This document shows, piece by piece, positions 42,408 through 52,308 of a DNA stretch of 64,000 nt. Both the position numbers and the translations under genes were made by a program. The notes under the pieces are model-generated. The model did no database searches. It was not told the origin of the DNA and saw nothing but the letters and a program-made list of their open reading frames with translations. Every line of letters starts with the position of its first letter. Position 1 is the stretch's first letter. The DNA comes from DASYPP01 sp036006525 (GTDB lineage: Bacteria > Gemmatimonadota > Gemmatimonadetes > Gemmatimonadales > GWC2-71-9): assembly GCA_036006525.1 (NCBI GenBank), contig DASYPP010000057.1, positions 45,377-109,376 on the forward strand. Direction: 5' to 3'.

Positions 42408-44159
42408 TTGCGGGTGCAATCTGGGACGTATCTTGCCGCGATGCTAGCTTTGCTCGGGGCCGCAGCGGCATGCGGCAGTGATACCGGGACCAATAATGGC
42501 AATATCGTGGTCTCTGTGGCTGTTGCGCCGACGGCGACGTCGCTGCCAGTGGGCGCAATCCAGCACTTGTCCGGCGTAGCCTTCGATGCCTCGGGGCATT
42601 CCATCCAGGGCGCGTCCATCAGTTGGAGTTCCAGCAATACTTCCATCGCAACGGTCGACGGGAACGGTAACGTCCACGGCGTCAGCGCCGGGTCGGTCAC
42701 GGTGACCGCGTCCTCGGAAGGCACGGCGGGCACCGCATCGGTGCAAGTGACGTCGAGCAGCGGCGGGCCGATCCACGAAGTCTTTTCGACCTACCTGGGC
42801 GGGATACTGCAGGACCAGATTCGGGATGTCGCGGTCGATGCCCAGGGCAACATCTACATCGCGGGCGGCACCGAATCCACCGGCTGGCCCACCACGGCGG
42901 GGGCCTATGATCGGACGCCGAACGGCAATTACGACGTCTTTGTCGCCAAGCTCAGTCCCCAGGGGCAGCTGATCTGGTCCACGCTGATCGGTGGGCCAGG
43001 CTACGACCGGGCCTACGGCATCGAGCTGGATGCCCAGGGATTCATCTACATCGCCGGGCGCGCGGGAGCCGGTTTCCCGACCACCCCCGGCGCCTTCCAG
43101 ACCACTTTCGCCGGCGGCACCAACGATCCGACCTACGGGCCGGAGGACGGATTCGTCTGCAAGGTCGCGCCCGACGGGGCCTCGGTGGTGTTCTGCAGTT
43201 ACATGGGGAGCTCGGACAACCGGATCATCAGGGATCTCGCGCTGGACTCGCAGGGCAACATCTTCCTTGCCTCATCCTCGGATGCCGGAACCTTTCCTGC
43301 CTCGTGGTTCACCAATGTGTACCAGCCCAACCGGCCGGGCGGCGTCGATGGCCTGCTGGTCAAGGTGAGCAACGACGGTTCCCAGGTGCTCTGGGCGACC
43401 TTCTTCGGGGGGAGCGGGGACGAAGATGAGCAGCCTTCTGTCCGGGTCGACGCGGCCGGCAACGCGTTTGTCCTGACCGCGACCGCGTCATCGGATGCGC
43501 CCACGCCGAACGGGTTCGATCATACACTGGGAGGCATCCGGGATCTCTATCTCGTCAAGCTTAGTTCCAGCGGAAGCCAATTGCTGTTCGGTACTTTCGT
43601 GGGCGGCAGCGGCCTGGAGGGCGTGGAAACCCACGAACTGGCGCTCGACCCCCAGGGCAACCCGGTGATCGGGAACAGCACCACGTCGACCGACTTTCCC
43701 ACGACGCCCGGCGTCCTTCAGCGAACCAACCTCGGGCTCACCGATGCATTCATCGCGCGGATCTCGGCCAATGGTTCCCAATTGCTGACCAGCACCTTGC
43801 TGGGCGGCAACTTGAACGATGCTTCGGAGGGAATCTGTATCGATGCCGCAGGGAACATCTACGTCACCGGCAACAGCCAGTCGTTTAACCTGCCCTACCT
43901 GGCGGGAGGATTCCAGCCGACGAACCATGGCAGTAACGACATGATCGTGGTGAAGCTCTCGCCTGATCTCCGTACGGTTCTCTACGGCAGCTACCTCGGC
44001 GGTGCCGGGCCTGACTTCGGGAGGGCAGGAGCGGTGACCCCGGATGGACAATTCATCATTGGCGGCACTACCCAATCCATCGACTTCCCGACTCTGCTAC
44101 CGCTTCAATCGGGTCCCGGCGGAATTCTCGACGCCGCGCTGGCCAAGATCTCGCCCTGA
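42408..44159 (+). CDS. Surface lipoprotein with Ig-like and SBBP-like repeats
   Basis: 583 residues, TTG start at 42408 with an excellent AGGAGG at 42398-42403. Lipobox LLGAAAAC near residue 22, so lipid-anchored. Residues 32-115 form a BIG2-type Ig domain (ISWSSSNTSIATVDGNGNVHGVSAGSVTVTA). From about 125 on, six to seven repeats of SBBP beta-propeller type (FSTYLGG, DVAVDAQGNIYIAGGTES, KLSPQGQLIWSTLIGG). Likely an exposed adhesion or matrix protein. The C-terminus shows no PEP-CTERM signal. Confidence 0.88.
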   Translation: MRVQSGTYLAAMLALLGAAAACGSDTGTNNGNIVVSVAVAPTATSLPVGAIQHLSGVAFDASGHSIQGASISWSSSNTSIATVDGNGNVHGVSAGSVTVTASSEGTAGTASVQVTSSSGGPIHEVFSTYLGGILQDQIRDVAVDAQGNIYIAGGTESTGWPTTAGAYDRTPNGNYDVFVAKLSPQGQLIWSTLIGGPGYDRAYGIELDAQGFIYIAGRAGAGFPTTPGAFQTTFAGGTNDPTYGPEDGFVCKVAPDGASVVFCSYMGSSDNRIIRDLALDSQGNIFLASSSDAGTFPASWFTNVYQPNRPGGVDGLLVKVSNDGSQVLWATFFGGSGDEDEQPSVRVDAAGNAFVLTATASSDAPTPNGFDHTLGGIRDLYLVKLSSSGSQLLFGTFVGGSGLEGVETHELALDPQGNPVIGNSTTSTDFPTTPGVLQRTNLGLTDAFIARISANGSQLLTSTLLGGNLNDASEGICIDAAGNIYVTGNSQSFNLPYLAGGFQPTNHGSNDMIVVKLSPDLRTVLYGSYLGGAGPDFGRAGAVTPDGQFIIGGTTQSIDFPTLLPLQSGPGGILDAALAKISP

Positions 44160-44840
44160 TTACCTGGGGTGCAGCAGGCGGTAAACCGCCCGCTCGAACA
44201 GCTGGAACGATCGGACGGGCAAGGGAAAACTTTCCGGCTTGAAGGTCGGAACCTTGATGGACCCGATGCCGGCCAGGTTGGCGCCGGCGATATCGGTAAA
44301 ATACTGATCGCCCACCATGAAGGTCCGTTCGCGGGGCGGGGCGCCGAGTTGATCGAGGGCAAACTCGATCAGTTCGGCGCTCGGCTTCTTGAGGGGAGTG
44401 AGCGGCCCGGACGGCTTCTCGACGGCCACGCGTTCCTTGCCGGCGCTTTCGCTCCAACGCTCGACCCCCCGCTCCAACACCCGCAGCACGACTCGGCCGT
44501 TGGGGGCTTTGTAGGCCTTGAGGACCGGCAACTCGGGGAAGATGCGTCCCAACTCGCTGAAGCGAGTTTCCCCGCAGTTCGAGAGAATGGCCTGCGGTAT
44601 CCTGGCCTCAAGATTCTTGAGGGTCGCCTGAAATTCCGTCGCGACACCCATTTCATGATGCGGCATCAGCGTGCCGTCCACGTCCCACAGCAGGGCGGCG
44701 ACCCGGTGGGCTTCAACAAAACCCTGGTCTACCGCGGTAATGTCGGGTAAGTGGAAGGTGGGCTTCAGCTTGGAGACCAGCTTGAAGAACCTGGGGAGGG
44801 CCTGCCGCGTGGTCGTGATCCAATCACTGGGTGCCGCCAT
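44160..44840 (-). CDS. HAD superfamily phosphatase (YqeG-like)
   Basis: 226 residues from ATG 44840, which has GGAGG 5 bases upstream. HAD motif I LLWDVDGTLMPH (nucleophile Asp-x-Asp), motif II AILSNCGE, motif III Lys in KKPSAELIEFAL, motif IV MVGDQYFTDIAGANLAG, matching the YqeG/HAD-IIIA subgroup. It has an unusually long C-terminal helix. Ends at the stop of the convergent lipoprotein gene. Substrate unknown. Confidence 0.88.
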   Translation of the reverse strand: MAAPSDWITTTRQALPRFFKLVSKLKPTFHLPDITAVDQGFVEAHRVAALLWDVDGTLMPHHEMGVATEFQATLKNLEARIPQAILSNCGETRFSELGRIFPELPVLKAYKAPNGRVVLRVLERGVERWSESAGKERVAVEKPSGPLTPLKKPSAELIEFALDQLGAPPRERTFMVGDQYFTDIAGANLAGIGSIKVPTFKPESFPLPVRSFQLFERAVYRLLHPR

Positions 44841-45022
44841 CAATCCTCCGGTAATACCACGCGACTGAAAAGCTCTGCGGGGACGGGCCGCGGACTGCCG
44901 ATTCGCACGATCTGTGCGTAGCTTACTGGCCGGCCGTTACCTTATTGTCAGGCTGTAGTTTAAGCCTCTCGGCACCGACCTCCGATTCCTACTCAAAGCT
45001 AATCAACCTGGGCGCCCATTTC

Positions 45023-46861
45023 GTGAGCACCTCTACCGAACGTCCAGCGCCCCGGGCCACTGAGCGGCCGGGGGCGGTGGTATGGCTGGCACTCTGGTTC
45101 GGCCTGGGAACCGGCATTGCGGAAGTCACCCTCATGGCCATCCGCAAGTTCGCCCTTCATCGATTTCTGTTCCTGAGCACGGACGCCGTCTGGATGGCAC
45201 CGGTGGCCGATACCATCCTGTTCGTCCTCGCCGGGCTCGGGCTCTTGCTTCTGCGGGTGATTCTCCCCCGTCGCCTTCCACTGCCTCCGGTCCTCCTGTT
45301 TGGTGCGCTGACCACCTTCACCCTGCTGCTGATGTACGGACCGCTTTCGAGGATCGCCGCCGGGATCATCGCCCTCGGAGTCGGGGTGCAGGCCGCCCGG
45401 ATGACCGGGCGATGGAGCGAAGGTTTCCTGAGGCTGGTCCGGCGCACCACGCCGGTCATGGCAGCGATGGTGCTGCTGGCCGGCCTCGGGGTGCGGACGC
45501 TGATCTCCGCCAGCGGAAGGCGGTCGGCGGGCGCGGTGACCGGGGCGACCCGGGGAGCGCCGAACGTTCTGCTCATCGTGCTGGACACGGTGCGGGCATG
45601 GAGCCTCGGGATCTATGGTTACCCGCGGGCGACGACGCCCGAGCTGCTGCGCTGGATGAGCGACGGCACCCGGTTCCAGACCGTGCTCTCCACCGCGCCC
45701 TGGACCCTGCCCTCCCATGCGACCTTGTTCACCGGCCGATACCCGCACGAACTCTCGGCCGGATGGTTGAGCCCGCTGGATGGTGCGCAGCCCACCCTTG
45801 CCGAGGTACTGAGTGCGCGCGGATACGCCTCCGCCGGGTTTGTGGCCAACACGACTTATTGCAGCTATGAGAGCGGCCTGGCCCGCGGGTTCGGCCATTT
45901 CGAGGATTATCCGGTCTCGCTTCCCCAGCTGATGTTCAGCTCGTCGCTGGGGAAATACCTCGCCGGAAGCCGGTTCACCCGCCGCAAACTGCTCCGGGTC
46001 AGCGCCGACGATATCAACCACCGGGTGCTGGGGTGGCTCGATCGGCGCCCGAGCGACCGCCCGTTCTTTGTCTTCCTCAATTATCTCGACACCCACAATC
46101 CCTACCAGCCGCCGGCGCCCTATGACACCCTGTTCTCGGACGCCGGGGCGGAGCGCTACCTGGAAGCCATCCGGGAAGACACGCCGGCCCGGATGTGGAC
46201 GCCGGAAGCGCGGCGGGCGGCGGTGGACAAGTACGATGAGTCGCTCGCGTATCTCGATGCCACGCTGGGGCGGTTGTTCGCGGAGCTCAAGCAGCGCGGA
46301 CTGTGGGACAACACGGTGGTAATCGTGACCTCGGACCACGGCGAGGAATTCGGCGAGCACAACGTGTTCTTCCACGGCAACAGCCTATATCGCCCGGCGC
46401 TGGAGGTGCCGCTGCTGGTGCGCTTTCCCGGACGAGTGCCCGCCGGGCGACTGGTCACCACACCAGTGTCTCTCAAGGACCTGGCGGCAACCGTGGTTGA
46501 CCTGTCCGGCGACTCCACCGCCCGGTTACCGGGTCGCTCGCTCGCCCGTTTCTGGAACGGAACCATCCCTGATTCAGCGGCGTCGTCCGACACACTGCTC
46601 ATGGAACTGGGCTATTCGCCGCGACTGCCGAAGTCCACACCGATCGCCCGGGGGCCGATGAAGTCCGTGGTGCTGAACGGCTACCGGTTGATCCGCTACG
46701 GCGATGGCCAGCTGGAGCTGTACGACTTTGCGCGGGACACCATGGAGAACCACGACCTGGCCAGGGATTCGACCTACCAATCGGTGCTGAGCCAGGAGCT
46801 GAAGGCGCTCGAGGCGATGGTTCCCCTCCCGCCCCCGATGACCCGGAAGCGGTCCCAGTGA
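45023..46861 (+). CDS. Membrane sulfatase-like enzyme 1 (Thr-type)
   Basis: About 612 residues with GTG 45023, chosen because it matches sister lengths (a TTG at 44945 is in frame). Five-helix N-terminal domain with DAVWMAPVADTILF and ALGVGVQAARM signatures shared by all seven paralogs. Periplasmic alkaline-phosphatase-fold domain: metal Asp in LIVLDTVRAWSL, nucleophile position APWTLPSHATLFTG (Thr, not Cys/Ser), metal DH in SDHGEEFGEHN and FHGNSLYR. Formylglycine cannot form on Thr, so LtaS/EptA-like chemistry is more likely than classical sulfate hydrolysis. Substrate unknown. First of the array; divergent from the HAD gene. Confidence 0.85.
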   Translation: MSTSTERPAPRATERPGAVVWLALWFGLGTGIAEVTLMAIRKFALHRFLFLSTDAVWMAPVADTILFVLAGLGLLLLRVILPRRLPLPPVLLFGALTTFTLLLMYGPLSRIAAGIIALGVGVQAARMTGRWSEGFLRLVRRTTPVMAAMVLLAGLGVRTLISASGRRSAGAVTGATRGAPNVLLIVLDTVRAWSLGIYGYPRATTPELLRWMSDGTRFQTVLSTAPWTLPSHATLFTGRYPHELSAGWLSPLDGAQPTLAEVLSARGYASAGFVANTTYCSYESGLARGFGHFEDYPVSLPQLMFSSSLGKYLAGSRFTRRKLLRVSADDINHRVLGWLDRRPSDRPFFVFLNYLDTHNPYQPPAPYDTLFSDAGAERYLEAIREDTPARMWTPEARRAAVDKYDESLAYLDATLGRLFAELKQRGLWDNTVVIVTSDHGEEFGEHNVFFHGNSLYRPALEVPLLVRFPGRVPAGRLVTTPVSLKDLAATVVDLSGDSTARLPGRSLARFWNGTIPDSAASSDTLLMELGYSPRLPKSTPIARGPMKSVVLNGYRLIRYGDGQLELYDFARDTMENHDLARDSTYQSVLSQELKALEAMVPLPPPMTRKRSQ

Positions 46862-48669
46862 GAATTCTCCGGCTCGGTCTCTGGTTCGGTATCCTCACCG
46901 GGTTGGGAGAGCTGGCCTTTCTTGCCGCTCGCAAGTTCATCCGCCATAAATTCCTTTTCATCACCCCTGATGTGCTCTGGATGGCTCCGGCGGCCAACGC
47001 CATCCTGTTCCTGCTGGCCGGCCTGCTGCTGGTGCTGCTCGAGCGCGCCGGGGTGCGGCGCGCGGGCTGGCAAACCGCCTTCGGGGTTTACCTGTTCCTC
47101 GCCACCCTGGCCGCGACCTTCATGTATCCGCCGCTCTCCTGGATTGCCGGGCTGGTCCTGGCGCTGGGCGTGGGCGTACAGGGCGCGCGCGTGGCGGGCC
47201 GGCACGGCGAGGGGATCGACCGATTGGTCCGGCGAACGGTCACGCCACTCGTGCTACTTGTCGGCCTGGCCGGGCTGGGGCTGCACGGCTGGTATTACCG
47301 GAGCGAGCGGCGCAGCCTGGCCCGGATGGGCACCGCACGGGGCAACCCGCCTAACGTGCTGCTCATCGTGCTGGATACCGTGCGGTCGCTCAGCCTGAGC
47401 CTGTATGGATACGACAAGCCCACGACTCCGGGCCTGGCGAAGCGAGCGCGCAACGGCGTCGTTTTCACCCGCGCGCTGTCGACGGCACCGTGGACCTTCC
47501 CATCGCACGCGACCATGTTCACCGGCAGGCTGCCGCACGAACTTACCGCCAGCTGGATGACCGCCATGGACGGGCGGTATCCCACGCTGGCTGAATTGCT
47601 GGCATCGCGGGGATACGTCACGGCCGGCTTTGCCGCCAACACGCTCTATTGTTCCCGGGAGACCGGCCTGTCCCGGGGTTTTGCGCACTGGAGAGACTAC
47701 GGAATTTCGGCGGCGGAAATCGCCCACAGCGCCGCGCTGCCGCGCGCACTGATGGAGGCACCGTGGTTTCGCCGGGTGACCGGAAACTACCAGCTGTACG
47801 GCCGCAAGAGTGCGGAAACCATCAATCGCGAATTCCTGGGCTGGCTGGGCAAGAGGAAGCCCCAACCGTTCTTTGCTTTTCTGAACTACTTCGATGCCCA
47901 CGGGCCTTACCTGCCGCCCAGGCAATTCGCGGCGCCGTTCCAGAGCCACGTTCCCGGGAATCCATTGCGCCGTTTCACCGATCGGCCCAAGCGCGGCGTG
48001 CCGGATTCCATGATCCTCCGCGAGGAGCACGAGGCTTACGATGGCACGATCGCCTACCTCGACGACCAGCTGGACCAACTGTTCCGGGAGTTGGAACGAC
48101 GGGGAAACATGGAGAACACACTGGTGATCGTCACCTCCGACCACGGCGAGGAATTCGGCGAGCACGGGCTCATGGGACACGGCAACAGCCTGTACCGGCC
48201 CGCGCTCCAGGTTCCCCTGGTGATCTGGCGCAAGGGAGCGATACCGGCCGGCAGAATGGTCGACGCGCCGGTCTCGCTCCGTGACCTCGCCGCCACGATT
48301 CTCGAACAGGTGGACGGCACCGCCTCTCAGCAGGTGCCGGGACGGTCACTCTCCCGGTTCTGGACCGTGGGCGACAACGCCCGGGTCTCCGGCGGAGATA
48401 CCCTGGTTGCCGAGGTGGCTTACACGCCCCGGCTCCCGGAGTGGTACCCGGTGAGCAAGGGAAACCTGAAGTCGGTCGCCCAGGCCGGCCTCCGTTATAT
48501 CAGGAACGGGGATGGCCGCGCCGAGCTGTACGATTTCGATAATGACGTGCTGGAGAAGAGGGACCTGGCGGCCGACTCCGGCTATGCTGAGCGGTTGGAA
48601 CGTTTCCGGCGAATGGTGGTGCAGGTGGCGGGAGACACCGGGAAACGCCGCGCGGAGCGAGCACCATGA
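46858..48669 (+). CDS. Membrane sulfatase-like enzyme 2 (Thr-type)
   Basis: 603 residues, GTG start with 4-bp GTGA overlap. Helices at about 6-24, 39-62, 72-92, 94-113, 128-146. Metal Asp173 (VLDTVRS), Thr213 and His217 in APWTFPSHATMFTG, Asp428-His429 in SDHGEEFGEHG, His441 in GHGNSLYR. WMAPAANAILF and LALGVGVQGARV signatures present. Only this copy has Phe between Thr and Pro. C-terminal small domain ends with a charged tail. Confidence 0.85.
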   Translation: MRILRLGLWFGILTGLGELAFLAARKFIRHKFLFITPDVLWMAPAANAILFLLAGLLLVLLERAGVRRAGWQTAFGVYLFLATLAATFMYPPLSWIAGLVLALGVGVQGARVAGRHGEGIDRLVRRTVTPLVLLVGLAGLGLHGWYYRSERRSLARMGTARGNPPNVLLIVLDTVRSLSLSLYGYDKPTTPGLAKRARNGVVFTRALSTAPWTFPSHATMFTGRLPHELTASWMTAMDGRYPTLAELLASRGYVTAGFAANTLYCSRETGLSRGFAHWRDYGISAAEIAHSAALPRALMEAPWFRRVTGNYQLYGRKSAETINREFLGWLGKRKPQPFFAFLNYFDAHGPYLPPRQFAAPFQSHVPGNPLRRFTDRPKRGVPDSMILREEHEAYDGTIAYLDDQLDQLFRELERRGNMENTLVIVTSDHGEEFGEHGLMGHGNSLYRPALQVPLVIWRKGAIPAGRMVDAPVSLRDLAATILEQVDGTASQQVPGRSLSRFWTVGDNARVSGGDTLVAEVAYTPRLPEWYPVSKGNLKSVAQAGLRYIRNGDGRAELYDFDNDVLEKRDLAADSGYAERLERFRRMVVQVAGDTGKRRAERAP

Positions 48670-50489
48670 CTGCGCCCGCCGCGGATAGGGAGTTGAATCG
48701 TTCCGGCTTCATCATCCGGTTGATCGCCCTGCTCGGCCTCACGGCGGGGCTGGGCGAGGTAGCGCTGTTCGCGGCCCAGAAGTACATCCTCCATCTCTTC
48801 ATTTTCGTCGGCCGCGACGTGGTATGGATGGCTCCCCTCTCCGAGCTGATCCTGTTCCTCGTCCTGGGCATGCTGTTCCTGCTGGCTCGCCGGATCTTTC
48901 CCCGGTTCTCCTGGGTCACCGCGCTCACGATCTTCGCCTCGCTCACCGTGATGGCGCTGCTCTGGATGTACACCCCCTTCCACAAGGGCGCCGCCCTGCT
49001 GCTGGCGCTTGGCGTCGGCGTGCAGGGCGCCCGGATGGCCCACCGCCGCCCGGGGCTGGTCGCGGCCATCGTGCGGGTCGGGCTGCCGGTCTCCATCGTC
49101 CTGACCCTGGCACTGGGGATTGGCGTGCGCGGCATGCGCTGGTGGCAGGAGCGCCGGGAAGTTGCCGCGCTGCCCGGCGCACCCAGCCACGGGCCCAACA
49201 TCCTGCTCATCATCCTGGATACCGTACGGGCCTGGAACCTGAGCGGCTATGGCTACACCCGACCCACCACGCCGGAGCTGGACAAGCTGATGCAAAGCGG
49301 GGTCCGGTTCGATTGGGCATTCAGCCAGGCTCCCTGGACCCTTCCCTCCCATGCCAGCCTGTTCACCGGCCACTTTCCCCATGAACTCCAGGCCAATTGG
49401 CTGAGTCCGATGAACACGAGCTACCCGACCCTGGCCGAGGTGTTGGGGGAACACGGTTTCCTGACCGGTGGATTCGTCGGCAACGAGTTGTACCTCGACT
49501 ATGAGAAAGGCCTGCATCGCGGGTTCCAGCGCTACGAGGATTACCCGGTGGACCTGGGCGAACTGTTCCGCAATTCGGTCATCGTCCGGGAACTGTCGGG
49601 CAAGCGTTGGCTGCGAAACCCGTTCAAGAGTTACGAGGTCATGGGCCGCAAGGATGCCGACGCCGTGAACCGGGAGTTCCTGTCCTGGGTGGACGGCAGC
49701 GGAGGACGGCCGTTCTTTGCGTTCCTCAATTATTTCGATGCCCACGCACCATACCTGCCGGCCGACAGCGTGGCGCGGCGTTTTGCGACCCCAGGGGTAC
49801 ATCCCTCCTACGATGGGTGGACGCTCTACCGGGGAAAACCGAAGGGCGATTCCCTGCCACTCGATTATGTCCTGGACAACCGGGACCGCTACGATGCCAT
49901 GCTGGCGCAGATGGACGCCGCGCTGGGCCGGTTGTTCGCCGAACTGAAGCGACGCGGCATCCTGGACCAGACCATCGTGATCGTGGCGTCGGATCACGGC
50001 GAGCAGTTCGGCGAGCACAACCTGATGGGTCATGGCAACAGCCTGTACCTGCCGCTGCTCCATATCCCCATGGTCATTCGTTATCCCGCCGGGGTGCCGG
50101 CGGGAAGCCACGTGGCCGAGCCGGTCGCGCTCCGGGACGTCGCGGCCACGATCATGGACCTGGCCCGCATCCCGGGCACGTCACCATTCCCGGGCCGCAG
50201 CCTGACGCGATTCTGGCGGGACTCGGCCGCCGCCGGGCCCGACACGCTGCTCATGGAGCTGGACTACAATTCCAGGCTGCCCAAGGGCACCCCGGTGGAC
50301 AAGGGGTCAATGCGCGCGGTGATCCTTGATTCGCTGCACTACATTCTGAATGGTGACAAGCGGGAGGAGTTGTACGACTTCCTGCGAGACTCGGTGGAAA
50401 TCCAGGACCTGAAGGGAGACTCGACCGACCTGGCCCGGCATCGGGATGCGCTCCGGGCCCTGATCCCCGGTCAAGGAGAGCGTCGGTGA
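48666..50489 (+). CDS. Membrane sulfatase-like enzyme 3 (Thr-type)
   Basis: About 607 residues, ATGA overlap with copy 2. N-terminal domain with DVVWMAPLSELILF and LLALGVGVQGARM. Catalytic motifs LDTVRAWNLSGYGY, APWTLPSHASLFTG, SDHGEQFGEHN and GHGNSLYL (the usual Arg is Leu). Otherwise complete. Expected inner-membrane enzyme with its active domain outside the cytoplasm. Confidence 0.85.
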   Translation: MTAPAADRELNRSGFIIRLIALLGLTAGLGEVALFAAQKYILHLFIFVGRDVVWMAPLSELILFLVLGMLFLLARRIFPRFSWVTALTIFASLTVMALLWMYTPFHKGAALLLALGVGVQGARMAHRRPGLVAAIVRVGLPVSIVLTLALGIGVRGMRWWQERREVAALPGAPSHGPNILLIILDTVRAWNLSGYGYTRPTTPELDKLMQSGVRFDWAFSQAPWTLPSHASLFTGHFPHELQANWLSPMNTSYPTLAEVLGEHGFLTGGFVGNELYLDYEKGLHRGFQRYEDYPVDLGELFRNSVIVRELSGKRWLRNPFKSYEVMGRKDADAVNREFLSWVDGSGGRPFFAFLNYFDAHAPYLPADSVARRFATPGVHPSYDGWTLYRGKPKGDSLPLDYVLDNRDRYDAMLAQMDAALGRLFAELKRRGILDQTIVIVASDHGEQFGEHNLMGHGNSLYLPLLHIPMVIRYPAGVPAGSHVAEPVALRDVAATIMDLARIPGTSPFPGRSLTRFWRDSAAAGPDTLLMELDYNSRLPKGTPVDKGSMRAVILDSLHYILNGDKREELYDFLRDSVEIQDLKGDSTDLARHRDALRALIPGQGERR

Positions 50490-52306
50490 CCACCTCGACC
50501 GTGTCCTCCAGGATCCAGCCCGCCCGGGTGTTCCTGATCGGTCTGTGGTTCGGGCTGCTGACCGGCTTTCTCGAGGATGCGCTGCTCGCTATCCGGAGCT
50601 ACGGGCTGGGACACCTGGTCCACGTCTCCTGGGAATTCCCCTGGATGGTTCCCGTCGCCAACGCGGTGATCTTCCTGGTTCCCGCACTGCTGCTGACGGT
50701 GGCTGACCTGGTGTTTCCCCGGCTGGTTCCGTTCCGCCTGGTCCTTTTCGTGTTCCTGGGCATGGCGTCCGCGGCGTTCCTGTTCCTGTTTACCGGTGTC
50801 TCCACCTACACGCTGGCGATTCTCGCGGTCGGGCTGGGATTCCAGCTGTCCCGCGTCCTGGGCCGGCAGCGGACCGGCCTGGAGCGGCTGGTGCTGCGCA
50901 CCACTCCGTGGATGCTCGGTCTCGTGGCCCTGCTGGCGCTGGGGATGATCGGCTGGGGGCGGTGGAGCGAGCGCCGGGCTGCGGCGCGATTGGCGGCGGC
51001 TCCCAATGGGGCGCCGAACGTCCTGCTCATCATCCTGGACACGGTGCGGGCCGCTAACCTCTCGCTGTACGGATATGGGCGAGAGACGACGCCGAACCTC
51101 AAGACCTTCGCCGGCGGCGGGGTCCGCTTCGACCAGGCCTTCTCGACCGCGCCGTGGACCCTGCCTTCCCATGCCAGCATGGTGACCGGGCGCTGGCCCC
51201 ACGAGCTGACCGCCGACTGGCTCACGGCGCTGGACGGACATTACCCTACCCTGGCGGAGTACTTCGCCGGTCACGGCTACCGGACGGGCGGCTTCGTCGC
51301 CAACGTGGGATACGTGGCGCGGGAATTCGGGCTGGCCCGGGGATTCAGCCACTACCAGGACTATCCGGTTACGCTCGCCACGATTCTGCAGAGTTCGTCG
51401 ATCGGACGGAAGATCGACCGGAGCCAGCAGCTGCGGAAGCTGGTACGGAGCGACCAGCACATGGTGCGAGTGGCCGCCCCGACGATCAACGGCGGATTCC
51501 TCGGTTGGCTCGACCAGCAGGGCAAGCGGCCCTTCTTCGCCATGCTCAACTATTACGATGCCCACGGGCCCTACCTGCCCCCGGCGCCGTACGACCGGAT
51601 GTTCGACGCGCGGGGCCGGCCCAACAACTACAGCGCGCTGCACCGTTACCTCAGCCGTCCCTCACCGACTCCCCCGGCCGCGGCGGTCATCGAGCGGGAG
51701 ATGGCCCAGTATGACGGCGCGCTGGCCTACCTCGACCACGAGCTGGGCGACCTGTTCGCCGAGCTGAAGCGCCGGGGGATGTTGCAGAATACCATCGTGA
51801 TCGTGACCGCGGATCACGGCGAGGAGTTCGGGGAGCACGGCGTCTTCGACCACGGCAACTCGCTGTACCGGCCCGCGGTGCACGTGCCGTTGCTTGTCGT
51901 GGCGCCGGGCCACGCGCCGGCCGGCGCCAGCGTGGGCGCCGCGGTCACCCTGCGCGATATCGCCCACACGCTGGTGGAGCTCGCCACACCCGGGGAAGCC
52001 AATCCCTTTCCGGGGATGTCGCTGAGCCGGTTCTGGACCGACTCGCTCCCGGTGGAAGACCCGATCCTCTCGGAAGTGAGCAAGGGGATCCGCACGGCCA
52101 AGTGGTACCCGGTGACCAAAGGCGACATGAAGTCCGTGGTGGCAGAGAGCCTTCGCTACATCCGCGATGGCGATGGGCAGGAAGAACTGTACGGCCTGTT
52201 CAGCGACCAGTGGGAAGCGCACGACCTGCTGAAGACCGACTCGCTGACCGCGGCGGGACACGTCGGCCGGCTGCGCGACCTGCTGCACTCCACGCAGAGG
52301 AGATAA
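50486..52306 (+). CDS. Membrane sulfatase-like enzyme 4 (Thr-type)
   Basis: About 606 residues, GTGA overlap with copy 3. FPWMVPVANAVIF and ILAVGLGFQLSRV are the diverged forms of the family signatures. Catalytic motifs LDTVRAANLSLYGYGRETTP, APWTLPSHASMVTG, ADHGEEFGEHG, DHGNSLYRP. The GT39-like gene starts 2 bp after the stop. Confidence 0.85.
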   Translation: MTTSTVSSRIQPARVFLIGLWFGLLTGFLEDALLAIRSYGLGHLVHVSWEFPWMVPVANAVIFLVPALLLTVADLVFPRLVPFRLVLFVFLGMASAAFLFLFTGVSTYTLAILAVGLGFQLSRVLGRQRTGLERLVLRTTPWMLGLVALLALGMIGWGRWSERRAAARLAAAPNGAPNVLLIILDTVRAANLSLYGYGRETTPNLKTFAGGGVRFDQAFSTAPWTLPSHASMVTGRWPHELTADWLTALDGHYPTLAEYFAGHGYRTGGFVANVGYVAREFGLARGFSHYQDYPVTLATILQSSSIGRKIDRSQQLRKLVRSDQHMVRVAAPTINGGFLGWLDQQGKRPFFAMLNYYDAHGPYLPPAPYDRMFDARGRPNNYSALHRYLSRPSPTPPAAAVIEREMAQYDGALAYLDHELGDLFAELKRRGMLQNTIVIVTADHGEEFGEHGVFDHGNSLYRPAVHVPLLVVAPGHAPAGASVGAAVTLRDIAHTLVELATPGEANPFPGMSLSRFWTDSLPVEDPILSEVSKGIRTAKWYPVTKGDMKSVVAESLRYIRDGDGQEELYGLFSDQWEAHDLLKTDSLTAAGHVGRLRDLLHSTQRR

Positions 52307-52308
52307 CC

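Noticed and set aside
42408..44159. Lipoprotein as exosortase substrate
   Set aside because: Its C-terminus lacks a Pro-Glu-Pro-like motif, membrane helix and basic tail.
44999..46375. 458-codon antisense frame over the first sulfatase-like gene
   Set aside because: Same shadow effect; sister genes show similar antisense frames in the same position.
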